Positions 57,812 to 64,000 of a stretch of 64,000 nucleotides of DNA are shown piece by piece (the stretch's first letter is position 1; each line of letters starts with the position of its first letter). The position numbers and the translations under genes were made by a program. The notes under the pieces were generated by a model. It searched no databases. It was not told where the DNA came from and worked only from the letters and a program-made list of their open reading frames with translations. The stretch spans positions 13,056 through 77,055 of the forward strand of contig NZ_JODS01000034.1 in NCBI RefSeq assembly GCF_000718025.1, written 5' to 3'. Source of the DNA: Kitasatospora purpeofusca. GTDB taxonomy: Bacteria > Actinomycetota > Actinomycetes > Streptomycetales > Streptomycetaceae.

Positions 57812-58387
57812 TCAGAGCTGGACGCCGAAGTCCTGGGCGATGCCGGCCAGGCCGGAGGCGTAGCCCTGGCCGACCGCGCGGAACTTCCACTCGGCGCCGT
57901 TGCGGTAGAGCTCGCCGAAGATCATGGCGGTCTCGGTCGCGGCGTCCTCGGAGAGGTCGTAGCGGGCGATCTCGGCGCCGCCGGCCGCGTTCACCACGCG
58001 GATGTAGGCGTTGCGGACCTGGCCGAAGTTCTGCGACCGGGCGACGGCGTCGTAGATCGAGACCGGGAAGGTGATCCGGGCGGCCTCGGCCGGCAGCGTG
58101 GCGAGGTTGACGTTGATCGCCTCGTCGTCGCCTGCGCCCTCGCCGGTGCGGTTGTCACCGGTGTGGACGACGGTGTTGTCCGGGGTGCTGGTGTTGTTGA
58201 AGAAGACGAAGTGGCTGTTGGACAGCACCTTTCCGTCCGCGTTCAGCACGATGGCGCTGGCGTCCAGGTCGAACTCGGCACCGGTCGTGGTGCGGACGTC
58301 CCAGCCGAGGCCGACGGTGACCGCGGTCAGGCCGGGGGCCTCCTTGGTCAGCGAGACGTTGCCACCCTTGGAGAGGCTCACTGGCAT
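57812..58387 (-). CDS. TerD-family (tellurium-resistance type) calcium-binding stress protein
   Basis: A 191-residue TerD-domain protein: MPVSLSKGGNVSLTKEAPGLTAVTVGLGWDVRT, then EFDLDASAIVLNADGKVLSN and SPISIYDA-like FPVSIYDAVARSQNFGQVRNAYIRVVNA. Acidic Ca2+-binding residues are conserved (FDLDASA, GEGAGDDEAINV). TerD proteins are abundant in streptomycetes and linked to stress and morphology. ATG 58387 follows GGGACAG. Confidence 0.94.
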   Translation of the reverse strand: MPVSLSKGGNVSLTKEAPGLTAVTVGLGWDVRTTTGAEFDLDASAIVLNADGKVLSNSHFVFFNNTSTPDNTVVHTGDNRTGEGAGDDEAINVNLATLPAEAARITFPVSIYDAVARSQNFGQVRNAYIRVVNAAGGAEIARYDLSEDAATETAMIFGELYRNGAEWKFRAVGQGYASGLAGIAQDFGVQL

Positions 58388-58503
58388 GGTGTGTGCTGTC
58401 CCTTCGATTGCTGTTGCCGGGGATAACGCGGGAACCGCGAGGGTTGGTTCCGCGCGGCCGGTTTCTTTTCCGCCGCCGCCGGCACGGTTTCGGGTATTCC
58501 CCG

Positions 58504-58992
58504 TCAGACGCGCCGGAACCTGCCCTGGAGTTCCCAGACAACCGGATTGTCGGCGAGATCGGGGTGCATGTCGAAGAGGTCGGCGAGGGTGTCCTGGAGG
58601 AAATCCCTGGCCTCGCGGCGCAGATCGCTGTGACGGACCACGACCGGCGGCTCGTCCGGCAGCCAGGTGGCGGTGACCTCGACCCAGTTGAAGCGGCGGG
58701 CGAACCGCAGCAGATGGGTGTTCTGGGTGAAGTCGAGGTCGGCGGTCTGCACCCGGGCGGCGCGGCCGCCGTCCGGGTCGCGGTCGAGTTCCTCGACGAT
58801 GTCGCACAGGGCCCAGGCGAAGTCCAGCACCGGGACCCATCCCCAGGCTGTGGACAGGTCGGATTCCTCGTCCTCGACGTGGACGTCGCCGCAGAACAGG
58901 TCGTACCGCAGCTCGCGCGCGCCCGCGGACCGGTAGTCGGTCTGCGGGGGGTCGGGGAAGCGGTTGGAGAGGGAGTAGCCGAGCTCGATCAC
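58504..58992 (-). CDS. Conserved hypothetical protein
   Basis: A 162-residue cytoplasmic protein from GTG 58992. It contains LRYDLFCGDVHVEDEESDLSTAWGWVPVLDFAWALCDIVEEL and a C-terminal NPVVWELQGRFRRV. No family recognised. No membrane helix or signal. No clear ribosome site. Confidence 0.65.
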   Translation of the reverse strand: MIELGYSLSNRFPDPPQTDYRSAGARELRYDLFCGDVHVEDEESDLSTAWGWVPVLDFAWALCDIVEELDRDPDGGRAARVQTADLDFTQNTHLLRFARRFNWVEVTATWLPDEPPVVVRHSDLRREARDFLQDTLADLFDMHPDLADNPVVWELQGRFRRV

Positions 58993-59070
58993 AGGGACAT
59001 TGTCGGGGTTGGCACGGGACGGCCGGATAACCGGGTGACCCGGCGTGGTCCGGCGCGGGATGATGGGCCC

Positions 59071-59505
59071 ATGCCTGAGCCCGTTCGCGTACGGGGGTCG
59101 GTGGTCGTCCCCGACGCCGAGCTCGTCTGGCGCTTCTCCCGTTCCTCCGGCCCCGGTGGCCAGCACGTCAACACCTCCGACACCCAGGTCGAGCTCCGCT
59201 TCGACCTGGCCGCCTCCGCGGCGCTGCCCGAGGTGTGGAAGGAGCGCGCCCTGGAGCGGCTGGCCGGTCGGCTGGTCGACGGCAGGGTGCTGGTGGTCCG
59301 GGCCTCCGAGCACCGTTCGCAGTGGCGCAACCGGGAGGTCGCCGCGGCCCGGCTGGCCTCGCTGCTCGGCGATGCGACCGCCCCGCCGCCGAAGGCGCGC
59401 CGGGCGACCAGGCCCTCCCGGGGCATGGTCGAGCGGCGGCTCACCAACAAGAAGCACCGCTCCGAGCTGAAGCAGGGGCGGCGCTCCCCGCGCGGCGGGG
59501 AGTAG
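59071..59505 (+). CDS. arfB: ArfB/YaeJ-like peptidyl-tRNA hydrolase (ribosome rescue)
   Basis: A 144-residue class I release-factor-like protein. The catalytic GGQ appears as RSSGPGGQHVNTSDTQVEL. The basic C-terminus (RRLTNKKHRSELKQGRRSPRG) fits the tail that enters the mRNA channel of stalled ribosomes. There is no codon-recognition domain. ATG 59071. Frees ribosomes stalled on broken messages. Confidence 0.92.
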   Translation: MPEPVRVRGSVVVPDAELVWRFSRSSGPGGQHVNTSDTQVELRFDLAASAALPEVWKERALERLAGRLVDGRVLVVRASEHRSQWRNREVAAARLASLLGDATAPPPKARRATRPSRGMVERRLTNKKHRSELKQGRRSPRGGE

Positions 59506-59558
59506 CGGCTGCGGGCGGCGGGCCCGGCCCGTCCGGGACTGTCCGGAGGTGTCCGGGG

Positions 59559-60086
59559 TCAGCCCAGGGAGCGGTAGCCGCCGCGGAAGTACAGCAGCGG
59601 GCGGCCGCCCGGGTCGGGCACCCGGGCCTCCAGGACCCGGCCCAGCAGCAGGGTGTGGTCGCCGGCCGGCATCCGCTGCTCCGTGCGGCACTCCACGGTG
59701 GCGAGCGCGCCACTGATCAGCGGGGCCCCGCTGTACGGACCGCGGTGGTGCGGGGCGTCGGCGAACAGCAGCCGGTCGCTGAGCCGGCCCTTCATGGCGA
59801 ACCGCGAGCCGAGCGCCTTCTGCTCCTCGGACAGCAGCGAGACCGCCCAGGTCTCGGCCCGGGAGAGCACCTCGTCCATCCGGGAGTCCTCGCGGACGGA
59901 GATCAGGACCAGTGGCGGCTCCAGCGACACGGACAGGAAGGACGTCGCGGTCATGCCGACGTCCTCGCCGTCGTCCGGGTCGTGGACGGTCACCAGGCTG
60001 ACACCGGAGGCGAGCTGGGAGAGCGCCGCCCGGAACTCGTCGGGGGACGCTTGGGAGGCAGCTTCGGGCTGCGGGGACGGGTACAC
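59559..60086 (-). CDS. Flavin reductase-like protein
   Basis: A 175-residue flavin reductase-domain protein: ASGVSLVTVHDPDDGEDVGMTATSFLSVSLEPPLVLISVRED, AVSLLSEEQKALGSRFA and the C-terminal LLYFRGGYRSL. Such proteins reduce FMN or FAD with NAD(P)H, often for a partner monooxygenase; none is adjacent. GTG 60086 is six nucleotides after TAGCGT, so it is probably leaderless. Confidence 0.88.
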   Translation of the reverse strand: MYPSPQPEAASQASPDEFRAALSQLASGVSLVTVHDPDDGEDVGMTATSFLSVSLEPPLVLISVREDSRMDEVLSRAETWAVSLLSEEQKALGSRFAMKGRLSDRLLFADAPHHRGPYSGAPLISGALATVECRTEQRMPAGDHTLLLGRVLEARVPDPGGRPLLYFRGGYRSLG

Positions 60087-60092
60087 GTAGGC

Positions 60093-60098
60093 ACGCTA
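60093..60098 (-). promoter_or_regulatory. -10 element of a leaderless promoter for the flavin reductase gene
   Basis: Minus-strand TAGCGT, six nucleotides (GCCTAC), then GTG 60086. Confidence 0.5.
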
Positions 60099-60349
60099 GC
60101 CCGCGACCGGGGGAAACGACATCGGGCCCTGGTCGTAGGACCAGCGACGCAGCGCGGCTCGGTCCGTCCGGGCACCGGGAAGGTTACGGTTCGCGCCCGG
60201 CCTCACCCCCAGGAGTGAAGGGGAGGGCCTGCCCGGCGGTCAGTCGGCTACAGCGCCGGGCCATTTCGACCGACCACCGGAAATGTGCCGATGAGGCTTT
60301 TTGTCCCGTTATGGGGCAGATGAACCGATTAAGGGTGCATTAGTGTCGT

Positions 60350-60363
60350 GTGATTTAAGTCAC
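60350..60363. promoter_or_regulatory. Crp-type operator upstream of the diguanylate cyclase
   Basis: GTGATTTAAGTCAC fits the streptomycete Crp pattern GTG(N6)GNCAC exactly, within the larger palindrome TGTGA-TTTAAG-TCACA (60349-60364). It lies about 118 nt before ATG 60482. Confidence 0.65.
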
Positions 60364-60481
60364 AAGTGCTGACCTATTGCTGACCGAGCGTGCCGAACGC
60401 TGTGCTCCCTGTGATTCAGTTCTTCTGGCAATCGGACGATAACCAATCAAGACCTATCCGAAGCAGCCGGGGAGCCCCCGC

Positions 60482-62326
60482 ATGGAAGCCGAGTCGGAGC
60501 CTTATGTCCGTCTCGCGACCCTCCGCACCTTGCACCGGGTCGTGGCGGACCTCAACGCTGCCCGCAGCCTGGCGGGAACGCTGCAGGCCGTGGTCGAGGG
60601 CGCCGTGCACGGGCTCGGATTCGACGCCGCCGCGGTCAGCCTGGTCCGGCCCGACGGCGACCTGGTGGTGGCGGCCGTCTGGGAGCTGGAGGAGAGCGCC
60701 ATGGGCGGCCCCTCCGTCCTGCTCGGCCAGGTCGGCTCCCGCGAGTCCTGGGACCGGCTGCTCGGCGTCAGCGACCACTGGGGCACCCTGCGCTTCCTCC
60801 CCTACGACCGCGGCTGGGCCGTGGCCAGCGACATCCCGCGCTGGATCGGGGACGGCGCGATGCCGGTCTACGCCAACGACTGGCACCCGGCCGACGGCCT
60901 GCTCGCCCCGATGTACAGCGCCGGCGGCGACCTGCTCGGCGTCCTCTCGGTGGACCGGCCGCGCAGCGGCAAACGGCCCGGGGCCTGGACCCGCGAGGCG
61001 CTGGAGATGTTCTCCCTGCAGGCGTCCATCGCGATCGGCAACGCCCGGCTGCGCGCCGAGATGCAACGCGCGCTGGCCCGCCTGGAGAAGGAGCAGCAGG
61101 CGCTGCGGGCCAGCGAGGAGAGCTTCCGCCAGGCCTTCGAGTACGCCCCCAGCGGGATGGCCATCACCGAACTCCACGGCGCCGGCCGGGGCCAGCTGAC
61201 CAGGGTCAACGACGCGCTCTGTCGCCTGCTCGGACGCCCCCGGGCGGTGCTGCGCCAGCAGAGCTTCGCCGATCTCGTGCACCCCGACGACCGGACGCTG
61301 CTGGAGCGCACCAGCGCCGAGAGCGGCCGGGCGGAACTGCGACTCTCCCGCCGGGACGGCGGGTACCAGTGGGTCTGTCTGCGGAACTCGATCGTGGCCG
61401 ACGCCGCCGAGGGCCCGAGTTTCCTGCTCACCCACGTCGAGGACATCGAGGACCGCAAGCGGCACGAGCTGCAGCTCGCCCACCGGGCCAGCCACGACGC
61501 GCTCACCGGACTGCCGAACGGGGCCGAGCTCAAGGCCAGGCTCGGGCGCCGGCTCTGCGCCCTGTCGCAGGCGGTCGCCGCCGGGCACCAGTCCGCCCCG
61601 CCCGGGGACTCCGGCCACGGCGGCGCCGGGTACGCGGCCGCGCTCCGCCCCGAGGACGGCTTCGTCGGGTACCCGGAGCACCTGTTCGGCGACTCCCACC
61701 GCACGCCCGGCGGCTACGAGGGCGCGGACCCGGCGCACGGCTACGGCCTCCCGGAGGGCTACCCGGCGGCCGCGTCCATGGGCGCGCCGGACGGGGCGAA
61801 CGGCTACGGCGACCATGTGCACGCCGTGGTGCCGCCCGACCACGGCCCGGGCGGCGAGATCCGGACCGGTCCGTTCCGTTCGAGCCCCCCGCCCGTCGTG
61901 GACAAGGGGCTCGCGGTGCTCTTCTGCGACCTCGACGGCTTCAAGTCGATCAACGACCGGTTCGGGCACAACGCCGGGGACGCCGTCCTGGTCGAGGTCG
62001 CCCGCCGGCTCAGCGGGGCCGTCCGGGACGGCGACACGGTGGCCCGGTTCGGCGGCGACGAGTTCGTGGTGCTGGCCGACGGCATCGGCCGCGACGAGGC
62101 GAAGGACCTCGCCCACCGGCTGCGCAACGCGATCATCCCGCCGATGCGGATCGACGGCCGGGCGATGCGGGTCGGGGTGAGCCTCGGTATCGGCTGGGCG
62201 GGCTGCGGGATGAGCATCGAGGAGGTCCTGCACACCGCCGACGAGCGGATGTACGACGAGAAGCGGGCCCGGGGCGGCGCGGTGCGCGGCGCCCGCGGCG
62301 AACGCTCGCACCGGCGGGCAGGCTGA
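60482..62326 (+). CDS. GAF-PAS-GGDEF diguanylate cyclase
   Basis: A 614-residue signalling protein. GAF domain (about 15-185), PAS domain (about 210-325: SFRQAFEYAPSGMAITELHG, LGRPRAVLRQQSFADLVHPDD) and GGDEF domain (about 338-605). The active site RFGGDEF is intact, and an RxxD inhibitory site (RDGD) lies five residues before it, so it should make c-di-GMP with product feedback. An unusual insert of about 120 residues, rich in Gly, Ala, Tyr and Pro, splits the GGDEF domain between DALTGLPNGAELKARL and LAVLFCDLDGFKSIND. GGGGAG precedes ATG 60482. No EAL domain. Architecture recalls CdgB. Confidence 0.92.
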   Translation: MEAESEPYVRLATLRTLHRVVADLNAARSLAGTLQAVVEGAVHGLGFDAAAVSLVRPDGDLVVAAVWELEESAMGGPSVLLGQVGSRESWDRLLGVSDHWGTLRFLPYDRGWAVASDIPRWIGDGAMPVYANDWHPADGLLAPMYSAGGDLLGVLSVDRPRSGKRPGAWTREALEMFSLQASIAIGNARLRAEMQRALARLEKEQQALRASEESFRQAFEYAPSGMAITELHGAGRGQLTRVNDALCRLLGRPRAVLRQQSFADLVHPDDRTLLERTSAESGRAELRLSRRDGGYQWVCLRNSIVADAAEGPSFLLTHVEDIEDRKRHELQLAHRASHDALTGLPNGAELKARLGRRLCALSQAVAAGHQSAPPGDSGHGGAGYAAALRPEDGFVGYPEHLFGDSHRTPGGYEGADPAHGYGLPEGYPAAASMGAPDGANGYGDHVHAVVPPDHGPGGEIRTGPFRSSPPPVVDKGLAVLFCDLDGFKSINDRFGHNAGDAVLVEVARRLSGAVRDGDTVARFGGDEFVVLADGIGRDEAKDLAHRLRNAIIPPMRIDGRAMRVGVSLGIGWAGCGMSIEEVLHTADERMYDEKRARGGAVRGARGERSHRRAG

Positions 62327-62486
62327 ACCGGACTCCCGGGCGGGCGCAAGCTACCCGTGGGTTGTCAAGGGGTCTTTTCGGGGCGTAGCCGACGACAGGT
62401 AGTGTTCCGGGGGTACGAGCGACCACGATCAGCGTCCGACGGCACGGCAGTGCGGCGGCGCGACCGCGATGGGGGAGTTGACCACC

Positions 62487-63476
62487 GTGACCACCGCCGG
62501 CAGCAGCGGGGCGCCCCAGGGCCCGGAGGGCGGCGCCCCTCAGGACGACGATCCGTTCGGCTACCTCTACCGTCCGGCCGACGGCGCCTCCGGGCAGCCG
62601 GCCGAGCCGCAGCAGGGCGTGCCCCGCACGCCGTACAGCCGCCCGATGGAGGTCGGCCGCGCCCAGTACGGCCAGCCGCCCAGGCCGCAGCAGCCGCAGT
62701 CCGGCTACCAGCAGCCCGGCTACCCGCAGGCCCAGCCGCCGCAGCAGCCGTACCCGGCGCAGGGCGACTTCGGTGCCGCCCCCACCCAGCAGACCCGCTA
62801 CGCCGAGCACTCCCGCCCGCAGCCGGGCGAGGAGCGGCCGAGCGGCGGCGGCCGGGGCAAGGGCGCCGTCATCGGCGCGGTGGCCGTGGTCGCGGCGATC
62901 GCGATCGGTGCCGCGGTGGCCCTCAACGGCGGGGGCTCGGACGACACCAAGGACAAGGACACCAAGGGCAGTACCTCGGCCAGTGTCTCGGCGGGCCCGG
63001 GCACCGGTACCGGCAGCGCGAACCCGACCGGCTCCGCGTCGGCCACGCCGGCGGCGACCGCCTCCGGTACCGGCGGCCTGGGCCCGGTGGACGCGAGCCA
63101 GCTGCAGGCGCAGAACGCGCCGGCCGGCAACACCGTCAAGGGCGCCAAGTCGGCGGACGGCAGCTATCTGACGCTCAACCCGGGCGGGACCATCACCTGG
63201 ACCGGTGAGCTGGCGACGGCCGGCACCTACAAGTTCACCGTGCACTACAGCAACGCCGCCGCCGACGTGCGGGCGGCGGCGACGGTCAACGGCAAGGACT
63301 GGCCGGGCGGACTGGGCTTCAAGAACTACTCCCCCGGCAAGGACCCGGCCTCGTCCTGGTTCAACACCTACATAACGCCGCCGATGGTGGCGGGCCCGAA
63401 CACCGTGGTGATCTCGGTGCCGGCGGGCAGCGGCACGATCCTGGTCGACCAGGTGCTGCTGGAAGCCACTTCCTGA
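62487..63476 (+). CDS. Membrane protein with C-terminal CBM6/35-like domain
   Basis: A 329-residue protein. The cytoplasmic N-terminus (1-120) is Gln/Pro/Tyr-rich; a membrane helix (AVIGAVAVVAAIAIGAAVAL, about 126-145) leads to a Ser/Thr/Gly linker. A C-terminal beta-sandwich (about 195-329) follows: WTGELATAGTYKFTVHYSN, TYITPPMVAGPNTVVISVP and TILVDQVLLE. This resembles carbohydrate-binding modules of family 6/35. GTG 62487 follows GGGGAG; ATG 62469 has no ribosome site. Possible wall or glycan binding; ligand unknown. Convergent with nagA. Confidence 0.8.
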   Translation: MTTAGSSGAPQGPEGGAPQDDDPFGYLYRPADGASGQPAEPQQGVPRTPYSRPMEVGRAQYGQPPRPQQPQSGYQQPGYPQAQPPQQPYPAQGDFGAAPTQQTRYAEHSRPQPGEERPSGGGRGKGAVIGAVAVVAAIAIGAAVALNGGGSDDTKDKDTKGSTSASVSAGPGTGTGSANPTGSASATPAATASGTGGLGPVDASQLQAQNAPAGNTVKGAKSADGSYLTLNPGGTITWTGELATAGTYKFTVHYSNAAADVRAAATVNGKDWPGGLGFKNYSPGKDPASSWFNTYITPPMVAGPNTVVISVPAGSGTILVDQVLLEATS

Positions 63477-63509
63477 GGCCTTCCCGGGGCCGGCCTCGGG
63501 CCGACCCGG

Positions 63510-63568
63510 GGCACGACGAACGGCCGCCCGCTCCCCTCGTGGGGGAGCGGGCGGCCGTTCGTCGTGCC
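63510..63568. terminator. 27-bp bidirectional terminator between convergent genes
   Basis: Perfect arms 63510-63536 and 63542-63568 (left begins GGCACGACGAACGG) around TCGTG. Longest perfect hairpin noted in the window. Confidence 0.85.
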
Positions 63569-63576
63569 GGGAGGGG

Positions 63577-64000
63577 TCAGACGGTGGTGATCGGGGCGAA
63601 GCGGTCGCCGCCGAGGATCCACTGGCCGCGGCGCATGACGGCGACCAGGTCGTACGTGGCGGAGTCGACCACGACGAGGTCGGCGAGCTTGCCGGTCTCC
63701 AGGGTGCCGACCTTGTCGGCGAGGCCGAGCAGCCGGGCCGGGACGGTGGAGAGCGACTCCACGGCCTGGTTCAGGCTGAGGCCGTTGACCGTCACCGAGC
63801 GCTTGAAGGCGACGTCCAGGGTGAGCGTCGAGCCGGCGATCGCACCGCCCTCGACCAGTCGGGCCACGCCGTCCTTGACCTCGACCTGGAGCGGGCCGAG
63901 TGGGTAGAGGCCGTCGCCCATGCCGGCGGCGCCCATGGCGTCGGTGATGAGGGCGACCCGGGAGGCGCCGGCGGTGCCGTAGGCGAGGTCGAGCACGGAG
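63577..64000 (-). CDS. nagA: N-acetylglucosamine-6-phosphate deacetylase, C-terminal part (start outside window)
   Basis: The last 141 or so residues of an amidohydrolase. Diagnostic NagA motifs: RVALITDAMGAAGMGDG (with the catalytic Asp), LVEGGAIAGSTLTLDVAFKRSV and the C-terminal GTLETGKLADLVVVD. NagA removes acetate from GlcNAc-6-phosphate for amino-sugar use and, in streptomycetes, makes the metabolite sensed by DasR. The 5' end lies beyond position 64000. Confidence 0.9.
   Translation of the reverse strand, partial: SVLDLAYGTAGASRVALITDAMGAAGMGDGLYPLGPLQVEVKDGVARLVEGGAIAGSTLTLDVAFKRSVTVNGLSLNQAVESLSTVPARLLGLADKVGTLETGKLADLVVVDSATYDLVAVMRRGQWILGGDRFAPITTV

Larger units (their letters stand above)
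60087..60481. other. Divergent intergenic region: flavin reductase and GGDEF gene promoters
   Basis: About 395 nt. The middle (60290-60460) is much less GC-rich than the flanks, as for promoter DNA. It contains the Crp-type palindrome described separately and the -10 of the flavin reductase gene. No small gene supported. Confidence 0.6.

Noticed and set aside
60349..60364. Rex (redox) operator reading of the palindrome
   Set aside because: Rex sites need TGTGAA(N4)TTCACA; here the inner bases differ, while the Crp pattern fits exactly.

Overview
The window is very high-GC DNA with strong third-position G/C bias, frequent GTG/TTG starts, 4-nt start/stop overlaps and actinobacterial marker genes (GlnR, RsiG, WhiJ-type XRE/DUF397 pair, DUF3099, DUF3180, DUF1416, a Nur-like Fur protein). 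It is a chromosomal segment of a streptomycete, Streptomyces or a close relative such as Kitasatospora. No rRNA, tRNA, transposase, phage gene or CRISPR array was seen. Family assignments rest on reading motifs; S. coelicolor locus names are from memory.

Layout. 1-3.2 kb: a lipoprotein cut by the left edge, a small CxCGW protein, a PAP2 phosphatase and a lytic-transglycosylase/NlpC wall hydrolase. 3.4-9.2 kb: a one-direction cluster resembling a stripped-down type IV secretion machine (pilin-like, VirB8-like, TrbL/VirB6-like, and a VirB4 apparently split over two genes), probably the Cmd-type locus of streptomycetes. 9.5-20.5 kb: secreted 5'-nucleotidase, an MprAB-like two-component system with its trypsin-like protease, a LacI regulator, glnR, a ThiS/MoaD-like protein and membrane proteins. 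20.7-25.8 kb: a sulfur block (cysteine-rich leader peptide, sulfurtransferase, DUF1416, DsrE-like protein), a nitrobindin-like protein, a Fur/Nur regulator, a YgfZ-like protein and dtd. 26.3-28.3 kb: rsiG, asparaginase and dodecin.

28.3-39.5 kb is a haem-iron island: hmuTUV facing two HtaA-domain surface proteins across a near-consensus iron box, and a haem oxygenase with its own iron box. A WhiJ-like regulatory locus, small membrane genes and a secreted beta-propeller-like protein sit inside it. The surface proteins would hand haem to HmuTUV and the oxygenase would release the iron.

39.6-56.2 kb is a housekeeping block: ppa, dacB, a zinc metalloprotease, tilS, hpt, ftsH, folE, a ferritin-like protein, an esterase, an MprF-like protein, folP, an NTF2-like protein, folB, folK and DUF3180. 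56.3-64 kb holds a coiled-coil membrane protein, TerD, ArfB, a flavin reductase, a GAF-PAS-GGDEF cyclase behind a Crp-type site, a membrane protein with a carbohydrate-binding-like tail, and nagA cut by the right edge.

The most interesting signals are a leaderless cysteine leader peptide before the sulfurtransferase, a hairpin that would bridge the ftsH Shine-Dalgarno to its start, the split-VirB4 secretion cluster, and c-di-GMP parts (RsiG with altered motif positions; the Crp-sited cyclase).
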